Part shown: positions 8,206 to 17,709 of the stretch, piece by piece | Position numbering within the stretch: position 1 is the stretch's first letter | Layout of the letters: the number at the start of each line of letters is the position of its first letter | DNA from: an uncultured Desulfovibrio sp. | GTDB lineage: Bacteria > Desulfobacterota > Desulfovibrionia > Desulfovibrionales > Desulfovibrionaceae | DNA length: 51,459 nucleotides | Direction: 5' to 3' | Assembly (NCBI GenBank): GCA_949291675.1 | Contig: CASEWR010000112.1 | Location: 1-51,459, forward strand | Notes under the pieces: generated by a model | Told to the model about the DNA's origin: nothing | Databases searched by the model: none | Seen by the model: the letters and a program-made list of their open reading frames with translations, nothing else | Made by a program: the position numbers and the translations under genes

Positions 8206-9030
8206 ATGCATGACAATCATGTCTTTCTCTTTCTTGCAGACGTGGAAAAGGCACTTGCAGGCAGGGAACATGAGATGGCTTCCCTGCGCAGACAGCACAT
8301 TTCCGCCTTTTCCCCGCATGCGTCACAAAGCCCCAGCAGCCCTGGCGGGCTCTTTGTAAGGCTCCTCCCCTGCCTGTCTGCCGAGGAACAGGAAAAGGCG
8401 GAGCGCTTTCATCATGCCAGGGACAGTCTTCTCTATGCAGCAGCACATGCCCTCCTGCGTCTGAGTCTGAGCCATTTCTTTCCAGTGTGCCTGCCTGCAG
8501 ACTGGCAGTTTGTCACAAACCGCTGCGGCAGACCGCTTCTTCGCCCGCATCTGCAGCAGCGCATGCGTCTTCCCTGCTATTTCAGTCTCTCGCACTCCTG
8601 GCCATACATTGCCCTTGCCCTGACCAGGTGCGGTCACTGCGGAACGGACATTGAAGCTGCCCGGACGCCTGCAGACTGGCAGGGACTGGCCCGCATGGCC
8701 TTTCACCCCGGAGAATGCGCACATCTCTTCTCCTCTTCTGCACAGGAAGTGTTCTTTCTTCGCCTGTGGACACACAGGGAAGCTGTCTGCAAGGCACTGG
8801 GCTGCGGTCTTCCCCGCGGCTTTCCTCTGCTTGAGATACGTACTTTCGGCCAGGAGATCCTTCTCAACCAGCGCAAACTCTCTGCACATATCCTTGAAGT
8901 TACCAGCCCCGCCCTTGTGCTGTGCACATGCATCCTGACCCGCAGACAAAACATGCAGTCCTCTCTGCACTGGTTTGATTTTTCCGCATCCGACTATCAC
9001 CGCAACTTCCGGGAGGTCAGCACATCATGA
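8206..9030 (+). CDS. Sfp-type 4'-phosphopantetheinyl transferase
   Basis: 274-aa enzyme expected to move the 4'-phosphopantetheine arm of CoA onto the conserved Ser of the carrier domains encoded downstream. Family motifs: GTDIEA (residues 146-151, with the Mg-binding Asp148 and Glu150) and LWTHREAVCKALG (187-199). The last corresponds to W-x-x-K-E-A-x-x-K-x-x-G but has Arg191 in place of the usual Lys before the catalytic Glu192. Length fits the larger Sfp/EntD group. The stop overlaps the next start (ATGA at 9027), so it is probably co-translated with the loading module. Pairing with panD suggests a self-contained kit for activating carriers and supplying beta-alanine. Confidence 0.88.
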   Translation: MHDNHVFLFLADVEKALAGREHEMASLRRQHISAFSPHASQSPSSPGGLFVRLLPCLSAEEQEKAERFHHARDSLLYAAAHALLRLSLSHFFPVCLPADWQFVTNRCGRPLLRPHLQQRMRLPCYFSLSHSWPYIALALTRCGHCGTDIEAARTPADWQGLARMAFHPGECAHLFSSSAQEVFFLRLWTHREAVCKALGCGLPRGFPLLEIRTFGQEILLNQRKLSAHILEVTSPALVLCTCILTRRQNMQSSLHWFDFSASDYHRNFREVSTS

Positions 9031-10817
9031 ATGCCACTGCCCCTGCACAATCACCATTGATCAGGCGCATGGATGCTCTTTTTGCAGCGCATGCGGATGC
9101 TGTTGCCGTGATTGACAACGAGCACACGCTGACCTTTGCCCGCCTTGAGGCTGCAGCAAATGCCCTGGCCGGGGAGCTGCTCAGGCGTCACATCAGTGTT
9201 GTGGGCCTGTACATGACCCGCAGTGCTGCCAGCGTCGTGGCTGCCGTCGCTGCAGCCAGGGCAGGTGTCGCCTACGTGCCCATGGGGCTCGACTGGCCTG
9301 CTGCCCGCTGCCGGCGCATTGCCGAACGCTGCGGCCTTGCAGCCGTATGTGTTGCAAAGGCTGATGCTGCACACTGCACCTGGGCAGGGGACCTGCCCCT
9401 GCTTGACCCTGCTGACTTTCTTGCCTGCACCATGGCGCAGAAGCCGGACTGCAGCCCTTGTGCAGACACAATTCTCTACATCATGCACACATCAGGCTCC
9501 ACCGGAGAGCCCAAGGGCGTGCGTGTGCATCATGCAGGCATACACTCCATTTTCTCGGCAGTCTCTCACCTCGGCTATGTCCCAGGTCAGCGCATGGTCC
9601 ATGCCGCCTCCATGACCTTCGACATGTCCATCATGGAGCTGTGGGGCGGCCTGCTCAACGGCTGCACCCTCTGCATCAGCACTCCCGAAACCCTGCTTGA
9701 TGCACGCGCACTTGAAAACTTTCTTGTCGCACACAGCATTGGCCTGCTGCTTCTGCCCACAAGTGTCTTCCATGCCGTTGCCTCACAGGACCCCGCTGTC
9801 TTCCGCTCCCTCCACCATCTGTGCTTTGGCGGGGAAATGCCAGGCAGGGCTGCCATTGCCGCAGTGCTGCAGGCCTGCCCCAATCTGCACCTGCACAACT
9901 GCTACGGCCCCACGGAATGCAGCGTCTTTGTGGCGGCAGCAACGCTGACACCCCGGATGCTGCAGGAGAGACATATCCCTGCCGGCAGGGCTGTGGGGGC
10001 AGGACACTTTCTCATTGTTGATGACAACACTGCGCCGCTTGCCTGCGGTGAGGAAGGAGAACTGCTCATCTGCGGTCCCTGCGTGGCCCTGGGGTATGTG
10101 CAGGAAGAAGAGAAGAACAAGGCCTTCCTCACCCTTGCCGACGGGACCAGAGCCTACAAAAGCGGCGATCTTGCCTGCCTGCAGGAGGACGGCACGCTGT
10201 ACGTCCTTGGCCGCAAAGACGATCAGATCAAGATTTCCGGCTGCCGCATCGAGCCCGGCGAAGTCTGCGCAGCTCTGCAGAGGGCCGAAGGCGTCCGCAT
10301 GGCCCATATCGGCGTGCTGCGCGGACAGCAGACGCACCTTGCAGCCTATGTTGTGCCTGCCGACACCCAGGCTGACACCAGTGCGCTGGAAGCTCATCTG
10401 CGCACCTTCCTGCACTCTCAGCTGCCGGACTACATGGTCCCGCGCCACTTTTTCTTTCTGGACGAGCTTCCCCTCACCTCCAGCGGCAAAATTGACAAAG
10501 CTCGTCTGCCAGGCCTGCCCAAACTGCAGGAAGCCGCCCCTGCCACGCACGATCCTGTGCTGCATATCTTCCGCACAGTGCTGGAGAATCCCTCCTTCGA
10601 GCAGACGGACTCCTTTCTTGAGGCCGGCGGCAGCTCCATCATGGCTGCCAGACTCATTGCCGCCCTGCGCGAGCACTCGGGCATTGCCGTCCCCTTCTCC
10701 CTGATTCTGGAGCCGCACACTGCCGCCAGAGCCAGTCTGTACATCGAAAATGCCAGACTGGCACAGCAGCAGCATTCAGACACTTCTGCACCTGACATCA
10801 TCACGGCGAGGATCTGA
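9027..10817 (+). CDS. NRPS loading module, A-T
   Basis: 596-aa initiation module with no condensation domain. Adenylation domain about residues 10-500: A3 HTSGSTGEPKG (154-164), A5 CYGPTE, A7 YKSGD, A8 GRKDDQIKISGCRIEPGE, A10 SSGKIDK. Carrier domain near 510-580 with the phosphopantetheine site EAGGSS (Ser537). The A4 region reads SMTFDMSIMELW, keeping the Asp that binds an alpha-amino group, so the starter should be an alpha-amino acid rather than salicylate or 2,3-dihydroxybenzoate. By-eye pocket D-M-M-L-C-G-C-V-F-K matches no code I know. Its stop overlaps the next start (TGATG at 10815-10819). Domain assignment secure; substrate unknown. Confidence 0.88.
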   Translation: MNATAPAQSPLIRRMDALFAAHADAVAVIDNEHTLTFARLEAAANALAGELLRRHISVVGLYMTRSAASVVAAVAAARAGVAYVPMGLDWPAARCRRIAERCGLAAVCVAKADAAHCTWAGDLPLLDPADFLACTMAQKPDCSPCADTILYIMHTSGSTGEPKGVRVHHAGIHSIFSAVSHLGYVPGQRMVHAASMTFDMSIMELWGGLLNGCTLCISTPETLLDARALENFLVAHSIGLLLLPTSVFHAVASQDPAVFRSLHHLCFGGEMPGRAAIAAVLQACPNLHLHNCYGPTECSVFVAAATLTPRMLQERHIPAGRAVGAGHFLIVDDNTAPLACGEEGELLICGPCVALGYVQEEEKNKAFLTLADGTRAYKSGDLACLQEDGTLYVLGRKDDQIKISGCRIEPGEVCAALQRAEGVRMAHIGVLRGQQTHLAAYVVPADTQADTSALEAHLRTFLHSQLPDYMVPRHFFFLDELPLTSSGKIDKARLPGLPKLQEAAPATHDPVLHIFRTVLENPSFEQTDSFLEAGGSSIMAARLIAALREHSGIAVPFSLILEPHTAARASLYIENARLAQQQHSDTSAPDIITARI

Positions 10818-13800
10818 TGACTTCTCCCACCCTTCAGGATTACGACGACCTCTCCTTCCTGCTGGCCCTGCGCAAAAAGGGCGTTGTCCTGTGCGCAGAA
10901 GGCGAGGACCTGGTCTGCAGAGGCAATGCGCAGGCTCTGACAAAGGAGGTGCTGGCAAGGCTTCGCAGCCGCAAGAGCGCCATCATGGCCCTGCTCGCAC
11001 AGGAACAGCGCGCAAGCGATCTGCCGCAGCTTGTTGCGGACCCTGAGCAGCGCTTTGCCCCCTTTCCCCTGACCGAGAACCAGCAGGCCTACTGGCTCGG
11101 CCGTGACACCTCCATGGCCTTCGGCAATGTCGGCATCCATGTCTTCTTTGAGATCGAGCTGCAGGACTTTTCCAGACAGCGCTTCGAGGATGCCTGGAAC
11201 TGCCTTCTCAGGCGTCATGACATGCTGCGGGCCAGGGTGCTGCCGGATGGCACACAGCAGGTGCTGGCCAGTGTGCCAGCCTTTCACCTTGCCGTCACGG
11301 ACCTGCGCGGACTTTCTCAAACTGAGCAGAACAGCCTGCTTGCCGTGCATGCCGACAGGCTTTCCCATACCTGCTACGCTCTTGAGCACTGGCCGCAGAC
11401 AAGCTTTCAGGCCTTTGTGCTGCCAGACGGCAAAACAAGGCTCATGGCCAGCATCGACTGCTGGTGCCTGGACGGACACAGTCTGCAGATCCTCATGCGC
11501 GAACTTGCTGCCCTGTACAGGGGCGAGGAACTGCCTCCTGCACCTGCCTGCACCTTCCGCGACTATGTCCTGGCCCTCACCTCGTTTCGCACAAGCAGGC
11601 TGTGGCAGCAGAGCCTTGCCTACTGGCACAGAAAACTGCAAACCCTGCCTCCTGCCCCTGTGCTGCCTGGCAGACAGGCCTCGCACAGACCTGATGCATT
11701 GTCTGCCAGACCCGTTTTCCGGCGCCTTGAAGACGTTGTTGCCGCTGACGCGTTTGCAGCCCTTGTCAGCCGCCTGCGCTCGCACGATCTCACGCTCTCG
11801 GCCTTTTTGCTCACCTGCTATGCGGAAGTACTGGGCCACTGGAGCAGCGAGCCGCGTTTCACCATCAATGTGCCCCGCAGCAACAGACTGCCGCTGCACA
11901 AGGACATTGACGCATGCGCAGGGGAATTTGCCAGCTTTTCCCTGACAGCCATGGACCTTTCCGATCCGCAGCAGACCTTCCTTGCCAGGTGCAAGGCTGT
12001 GCAGAAGCAGGTCTGGGAGGATCTTGAGCACGATCATGTCTCCGGCGTCACAGTCCTGCGGGCCTGGAGGCAGCAGACAGGCGCCGGCACACAGACTGGC
12101 ATGCCCTTTGTCTTCACAAGCGAGCCCGAAAGCGGCGGCAGGGGCAGGGACTCCTCCTGGATTGCCGCCCTGGAGCAGATGGGCACAGTGTGCCGGACCC
12201 TGACCACAACTCCGCAAGTCTGGCTCGATGCCCAGTACGGCAGAATCAGAGACAGACTGCACCTGTCCTGGGATGTGCTGGAGGGCGTCTTTGCAGCCTC
12301 GCTTCCCGAGTGCATGTTTGCCGCCTGCGTGCGCCTCATCCGGGCCATGGCAGCAGATGACGCCCCCTGGCAGCAGCCGCACCCTCTCTGCACCGCTGTC
12401 ACAACAGGCTGCAGCTACAGTGTGGAAAACGGCCCGGTCCTTCCCCTGCGCGAGGAAGGCTGCCTGGACATTCTGGCAGCACGTGCCAGCACCCGCGGCC
12501 ATGAAACTGCCCTGACAGACAGCGCAGGCTCCCTGACCTGGCAGGAAAGCCTTGCGGTGGTGCGCAGTCTTTGCAATGCCCTGCACAGCGCAGGCTGCGG
12601 CAGGGGCTCGCGCGTGGGCCTGCTGCTGCACAAGGGACGCTGGCAGGCACTGGCCTCCTTTGCCGTGCATGCTGCAGGCGGCATCCTTGTCCCCCTGGAT
12701 GCGGATGCGCCCGAAAGCCGGCTGCGCAGCATGCTGCACAGCTGCGGTGCAGGTCTTGTGCTCACGGACGGCAGCGATCTTGCCGGCCTGAGCACTGTCC
12801 TGGACCTGCCGGCCTGCCATCTGCCCGCTGCCTTTCTGTCCGCTGAGTTCAGGGACATGCCGGCCCTGCGTCCCGCAGACCCTGTCTGCGAAGAGGAGCT
12901 GTTTGCCCTGATCCATACCTCTGGCAGCACAGGCACGCCCAAGGCCGTCATGGTGCCCTGCAGGGGCGTTGTCAATGCCATGGAAGGCTTCAGGCGCATG
13001 GCTGACCTCGGCCAGGACACACCTGCCCTTGCCCTGTCTCCCTTCCATCACGACATGGCCATGCCGGACTACATGGGCAATCTGCTGCTGGGCATTCCCC
13101 TGGTCTATCCTGAGCATGTAAGGCGCAAGGATCCGCAGCACTGGCTTGAACTCATCACCAGACATGCTGTCGGCTTCTGGAACAGCGTTCCTGCCATGAT
13201 GACCATGCTCATGGAATACATGGCTGCCCACGACAGCAGCCCCCTGACCAGCCTGCGCCTTGTGACCCTCGGAGGCGACTGGCTGCCTCTGGCCACAGTT
13301 GCTGCCCTCCTTGCCCGTGCTCCCCGGGCAAGGGTGTACAGCATCGGCGGGCCCACGGAAATTTCCCTGGCCAATATCTGCTTCCCTGTCACAGCCATTG
13401 ACCCTGCCTGGACCTCCATTCCCTATGGCAGACCCTTCCCCAATACAGGCTATGAGGTGCGCAATGCCCTCGGACAGCTCTGCCCCAGGGGCGTGGCTGG
13501 AGAATTGTGCTGCACAGGAGCGTTCATGTCGCCAGGCTACCTTGGCGATGCCGAGCGCACCCGCAGGGCCTTCACAGTCACGCAGGACGGCAGACGTCTC
13601 TATCACACAGGCGACATGGGCCGCATGCGCGAGGACGGAGTCATTGAATTTCTGGGCAGAAAGGACACCCAGGTCAAGATTCACGGCTACCGCATCGAGC
13701 TGAGCGAAATCGAGCATGTGCTGCGCTGCCACACGCATGTCCATGAGGCTGTTGTCTGCCTCCACGAGAGCAGCAGACTGTGTGCCTGGATTCAGACAGC

Positions 13801-16800
13801 GTCGGGCGTTGTCCTGCCGGAGCAGGAGCTGCGCAGCTTTGCGGCAGACAGACTGCCATCCTACATGGTCCCTGCCTTCTTCGGCTTCTGCCAGGCCTTT
13901 CCCCTGACTGCCAACGGCAAGCTGGACAGACGCACCATTGCCGGCTGGCCGGCAGTGCAGAAAGCTGCTGTCTGCAGCCCGCAGACTGCGGCAGAGCGCA
14001 GTGTCTGCGCTGCCTGGAAGGAAGTCCTCGGCCATGCTCCCGCCTCTGTGCACAGCAATTTCTTTGAGGCAGGCGGCGACTCCCTGTCTGCCATACGGCT
14101 TTTGAACCTCCTGCATGCCCGGGGATCCTCCTCCCTCTCGGTCATGGATATCTTCAGATATCCCACCCCGGCTACGCTTGCGCAACGTGTGCAGGGCAGT
14201 GCCGCAGACGAGGCAGACCTTCCGCCCCTGCGCCCCTGCGCAGGCAGAAACAGCCCCTCTGCTGACGGCACACTGACTGTCCCTGCCACCAGTGCCCAGG
14301 CCAGACTGTGGCTTGAGGCACGCACACGGCCCGATGCTGCCTACATTCTGCCCTTCAGATTCAGGGTCAGCGGCAGCATTGATCCGCTGCTGCTTGAGCA
14401 GGCCCTCAATGCCGTGCTGCTCAGACACGAGGCCCTGCGCACCACAGTGCACGGCTGCCCCAGGCCTGCAGCAGAAGGCCAGCCGGACAGTGCCGGGCTG
14501 CACATTGTCCAGAAGGTGCACAGGGACTGCCGCCTTGTCCTGCAGAAACGGGATCTGCGCGGCTCAGACCAGGCAGGACAACAGGCCGATGCCTTCTTCC
14601 GCGAACTTGCCACTGTCCCCTTTGACCTTGAGCAGGCACCGCTGCTGCGGGCTGGCCTTGTGCTTCTTGCTGCCAGCGAGGCAGAGCTCATCCTTGTCTT
14701 CCACCATGCCATCTTCGACGGCTGGTCCATGCAGATTGTTCTGCGCAGCCTGCAGGAAGCACTGCAGCATGCCCAGAAAACCCCACAGAACGCTCAGGGT
14801 GCCCAGGGCGCTTCCCAACACATGGTGCAGGACAAGGCATGCACACACGCTGCCGCCCCTGCTGCCCGCAAAACGCCTGACTATGCGGACCTTGGCGAGT
14901 GGGAACAGTCCGCAGCAGTGCAAAAGGCCTGCGCAAAGCGCCTGCGCACGCTCACAAAAGCCCTTGCCAGGGTGCAGGCCCCGCAGCTTCCCGACTGGAA
15001 GGCCCTGTCCCGCACATCAGAGACGTGCGAGGCCACGCTCTTTTGCGAGCTGACGCTCTCTCCTGCCTGCGCACAGCTTCTGCAGGCGCGTGCAGCCTCG
15101 GCAGGAATCACCCCCTTCATCTTCGGCCTTGCAGCCTTCACCATTCTGGTCTCGCGCATCAGCGGCGAGGAGAACCTGCTGCTCGGCACCTATGCAGCCC
15201 TGCGCAGCAGACCGGAGTTTGAAACCATAGCAGGCCTGCTGGTCAACCCTGTCCCCCTGATTGTGCCCGCAGGCAGTGCCAGCAGTACAGCCGACATCCT
15301 CAGCCTGTGCCGCACGGCTGTCATTGAGGCAGCTGAGTGCGCAGTCCTGCCCTTTGATCGCCTGGTCAGGGAAGTGGCACCAGAGCGCAGGCCTGGCAGG
15401 CATCCTCTCTTTGAACTTGCCTTCAGTCAGGACAATACCGGGGACGCTGTCATCAGCGCTGCAGGCATGCAGCTTGAGCTTCTCCCCGGCGGACGTCACG
15501 GCACTGCCATGAGCCTTGAAGTGGCCATGCGCAGCGGCGAACACCCTGCCTTTGAGGCAGTGGCAGATGGCAGACTGTGGACAGAGGAGGCCCTGCAGGC
15601 CTTTGTGCAGCGGCTTTCCTTCGTGCTGGAACAGATTCTGCACAAGCCTGACCTGCCCCTGGCAGACATCAGCCTGTGCACAGACACAGAAAAAGCAGCG
15701 CTTGCGGCCAGTTCCACCACAGCCCCACTGCCCGGGCTCTGGCCCTCCCTGTGGGAGCGCTGTACTGCCATTGCCGCGGCAAAGCCGCATACCATCTGCC
15801 TGTTCGGCAGAGAGGAATGCACCTATGCCGAACTGATCGACAGGGCAGGACAGCTTGCAGCGCACATGGAACGGGCAGCAGCCCAGGGCTGCATTGCCCT
15901 CTTTCTTGCGCGCGGTCCCGCACTTGTGGCTGCCATGCTTGCAGCCTGGCGCAATGGCCGCTGCGTCCTGCCCCTGAGCAGGCTGCAGCCTGTGCTGCGC
16001 AACAGACAGATGCTGACCATGGCTGCTCCGGGCCTGCTGGTCACGGACAGCACAGAGCAGGCAGCAGCTCTCCTTGGCAGCATGGACAGTTCTCTCTGCC
16101 CTGTGCTTGTTCTGGACGAGCTGCAGCACGGGCTTTCGGACGAGAGACAGGACAAGCCGCGGGGCAATCTGCAGAACGAGCTGCAGGACAATCTGCAGGA
16201 GGGCCTGCCGGACGAGATGCAGGCTGCGGCAGGTCTGCAGCAGGGGGCAGGGACGGATGACGCAGCCGCGCTGATGCTGTTTACCTCCGGCTCCACAGGG
16301 ACCCCCAAGGGCGTGGTTATTGGCAGCAGAGCGCTTGTGAACAGACTGCAGTGGGCTGGAGAAGTCCTGCCCTATGCCGCAGATGAGCGTGCCTGCGCCA
16401 GGGCAGACATAGGCTTTATTGATGCCACAACAGAGCTCTTCGGGCCGTTGCTGCACGGTATTCCTGTACATGTGCTGCCTGACGAGGACATTGTGCATCT
16501 CGATCGCCTCTTTGCACTGTTGCATGCTGCAGACATTACCAGACTTGTGGCAGTACCTGGCGCTCTGCGTACCCTGGCAGCCCTGGCCAACCTGAAAAAG
16601 CGGCCTCTTGCAGGGATTCGTGTCCTCATTTCCAGCGGAGAACCGTTGTACGGGCCCCTTCTTCAGGAGCTTCAGCAGGCCTTCCCCAATGCCCGCATCT
16701 GCAATTTCTACGGCAGCACGGAAATGACCGGCGAGGCTGCCTGGCACAGTACCACCAGGGAGGATGCACACCATGCCGCAGTCCCCCTGGGGCGGCCCCT

Positions 16801-17707
16801 GGCAGGCACAACTGTGCATGTCCGCGACACGCAGGGACGCATTCTGCCCTGGGGCATCCCCGGAGAACTGTATGTGCAGGGAGCAGCCCTGGCCCTTGGC
16901 TATCTTGCTGCAGACGGGAGCGTGCGCGACTTTGCCACAGGCCCTGTCAGGGAACTGGCCACCGGCGACCTCGGCTGCCGCACCTCTGACGGGCTGCTCC
17001 TGGGTCTTGGCCGCAGGGACAGACAGCTCAAGATTCGCGGCCAGCGCCTGGCTCCCAGGGAAGTGGAGCTGGCGCTGGAAAGCATGGCGGACATTGAGGC
17101 TGCTGTCGTGTTCACCATCCGTGTCCGGGACGGACAGGACGGGCTGGGCGGACAGGACGGAACTGGCGGGAAGGACAAGCCGTGCGAATATGGCGAGGAC
17201 ATTCTCTGTGCCTGCATCAGCGGCACAACCCGCCCGTCAGACCAGGCAATACGCGCACACCTTTCCGCCCGCCTGCCCCAGGCCTTCCTCCCCACCCTGA
17301 TCCTCCACTGCCGGGAATTTCCCGCCACTGCCAGTGGCAAGGTGGACACAGAAGCCCTCAGAGCCCGTGCAAGGGCGCTGTCTCAACAAGACACATGTGC
17401 GCGTGCACAGGCAGCTTCTCTTCCCCTGGACGAGAGCCAGGACACCTTCACAGGCAGACTGGCAGGGCTGTGGCGCACTGTGCTGCACAAACCTGCCCTG
17501 CCAGACAGCCATTTCTTCCTTGAAGGCGGCCATTCCCTGCTGGCTGTCCGCCTGGCCGCACTTGCCGCGGCACAGCTTCCTGTGGCCTGCGAGGCACAGG
17601 ACATCTTCCTGCACCCGGTCTTTGCGGACCTGGCAGACTGCCTGCAGGCCCGCGCAGCTGCCGGCATGCCGTGCAACAACGACATCTGCTCCTGGGAGGA
17701 GGTCTAG
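10817..17707 (+). CDS. NRPS, docking-Cy-A-T-C-A-T (dimodular)
   Basis: 2296 aa. Order: TubC-like N-terminal docking domain (1-65); heterocyclization domain (about 75-500) starting PLTENQQAYWLGR with the Cy motif DCWCLD (214-219) in place of HHxxxDG; A1 (A3 HTSGSTGTPKA at 700-710); carrier with GGDS (Ser1089); condensation domain with intact HHAIFDG (1296-1302); A2 (A3 FTSGSTGTPKG at 1822-1832); carrier EGGHS (Ser2240). A1 resembles Cys-type A domains of cyclizing modules (FWNSVPAM, GGDW) but its pocket D-M-P-N-T-G-I-L-A deviates, so Cys, Ser or Thr are all possible. A2 reads GFIDATTELFG, with Asp shifted one place as in beta-amino-acid A domains. Should form one thiazoline/oxazoline ring, then add a beta-amino-acid-like unit. 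The docking domain suggests acceptance of the chain from the A-T protein. Confidence 0.88.
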   Translation: MTSPTLQDYDDLSFLLALRKKGVVLCAEGEDLVCRGNAQALTKEVLARLRSRKSAIMALLAQEQRASDLPQLVADPEQRFAPFPLTENQQAYWLGRDTSMAFGNVGIHVFFEIELQDFSRQRFEDAWNCLLRRHDMLRARVLPDGTQQVLASVPAFHLAVTDLRGLSQTEQNSLLAVHADRLSHTCYALEHWPQTSFQAFVLPDGKTRLMASIDCWCLDGHSLQILMRELAALYRGEELPPAPACTFRDYVLALTSFRTSRLWQQSLAYWHRKLQTLPPAPVLPGRQASHRPDALSARPVFRRLEDVVAADAFAALVSRLRSHDLTLSAFLLTCYAEVLGHWSSEPRFTINVPRSNRLPLHKDIDACAGEFASFSLTAMDLSDPQQTFLARCKAVQKQVWEDLEHDHVSGVTVLRAWRQQTGAGTQTGMPFVFTSEPESGGRGRDSSWIAALEQMGTVCRTLTTTPQVWLDAQYGRIRDRLHLSWDVLEGVFAASLPECMFAACVRLIRAMAADDAPWQQPHPLCTAVTTGCSYSVENGPVLPLREEGCLDILAARASTRGHETALTDSAGSLTWQESLAVVRSLCNALHSAGCGRGSRVGLLLHKGRWQALASFAVHAAGGILVPLDADAPESRLRSMLHSCGAGLVLTDGSDLAGLSTVLDLPACHLPAAFLSAEFRDMPALRPADPVCEEELFALIHTSGSTGTPKAVMVPCRGVVNAMEGFRRMADLGQDTPALALSPFHHDMAMPDYMGNLLLGIPLVYPEHVRRKDPQHWLELITRHAVGFWNSVPAMMTMLMEYMAAHDSSPLTSLRLVTLGGDWLPLATVAALLARAPRARVYSIGGPTEISLANICFPVTAIDPAWTSIPYGRPFPNTGYEVRNALGQLCPRGVAGELCCTGAFMSPGYLGDAERTRRAFTVTQDGRRLYHTGDMGRMREDGVIEFLGRKDTQVKIHGYRIELSEIEHVLRCHTHVHEAVVCLHESSRLCAWIQTASGVVLPEQELRSFAADRLPSYMVPAFFGFCQAFPLTANGKLDRRTIAGWPAVQKAAVCSPQTAAERSVCAAWKEVLGHAPASVHSNFFEAGGDSLSAIRLLNLLHARGSSSLSVMDIFRYPTPATLAQRVQGSAADEADLPPLRPCAGRNSPSADGTLTVPATSAQARLWLEARTRPDAAYILPFRFRVSGSIDPLLLEQALNAVLLRHEALRTTVHGCPRPAAEGQPDSAGLHIVQKVHRDCRLVLQKRDLRGSDQAGQQADAFFRELATVPFDLEQAPLLRAGLVLLAASEAELILVFHHAIFDGWSMQIVLRSLQEALQHAQKTPQNAQGAQGASQHMVQDKACTHAAAPAARKTPDYADLGEWEQSAAVQKACAKRLRTLTKALARVQAPQLPDWKALSRTSETCEATLFCELTLSPACAQLLQARAASAGITPFIFGLAAFTILVSRISGEENLLLGTYAALRSRPEFETIAGLLVNPVPLIVPAGSASSTADILSLCRTAVIEAAECAVLPFDRLVREVAPERRPGRHPLFELAFSQDNTGDAVISAAGMQLELLPGGRHGTAMSLEVAMRSGEHPAFEAVADGRLWTEEALQAFVQRLSFVLEQILHKPDLPLADISLCTDTEKAALAASSTTAPLPGLWPSLWERCTAIAAAKPHTICLFGREECTYAELIDRAGQLAAHMERAAAQGCIALFLARGPALVAAMLAAWRNGRCVLPLSRLQPVLRNRQMLTMAAPGLLVTDSTEQAAALLGSMDSSLCPVLVLDELQHGLSDERQDKPRGNLQNELQDNLQEGLPDEMQAAAGLQQGAGTDDAAALMLFTSGSTGTPKGVVIGSRALVNRLQWAGEVLPYAADERACARADIGFIDATTELFGPLLHGIPVHVLPDEDIVHLDRLFALLHAADITRLVAVPGALRTLAALANLKKRPLAGIRVLISSGEPLYGPLLQELQQAFPNARICNFYGSTEMTGEAAWHSTTREDAHHAAVPLGRPLAGTTVHVRDTQGRILPWGIPGELYVQGAALALGYLAADGSVRDFATGPVRELATGDLGCRTSDGLLLGLGRRDRQLKIRGQRLAPREVELALESMADIEAAVVFTIRVRDGQDGLGGQDGTGGKDKPCEYGEDILCACISGTTRPSDQAIRAHLSARLPQAFLPTLILHCREFPATASGKVDTEALRARARALSQQDTCARAQAASLPLDESQDTFTGRLAGLWRTVLHKPALPDSHFFLEGGHSLLAVRLAALAAAQLPVACEAQDIFLHPVFADLADCLQARAAAGMPCNNDICSWEEV

Positions 17708-17709
17708 CA

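Noticed and set aside
10430-14521. A 4-kb open frame on the minus strand, antisense to the dimodular NRPS; similar long antisense frames at 28302-33293 and 21695-23626
   Set aside because: They lack any recognisable domain, are rich in Cys/His/Gln, and mirror the codon positions of clear NRPS/PKS genes; GC-biased codon usage explains the lack of stops.
17671-17709. Earlier start for the docking-C-T protein
   Set aside because: It would overlap the previous gene by 37 nt, and the strong GGGAGGAGG site is placed for ATG 17710.
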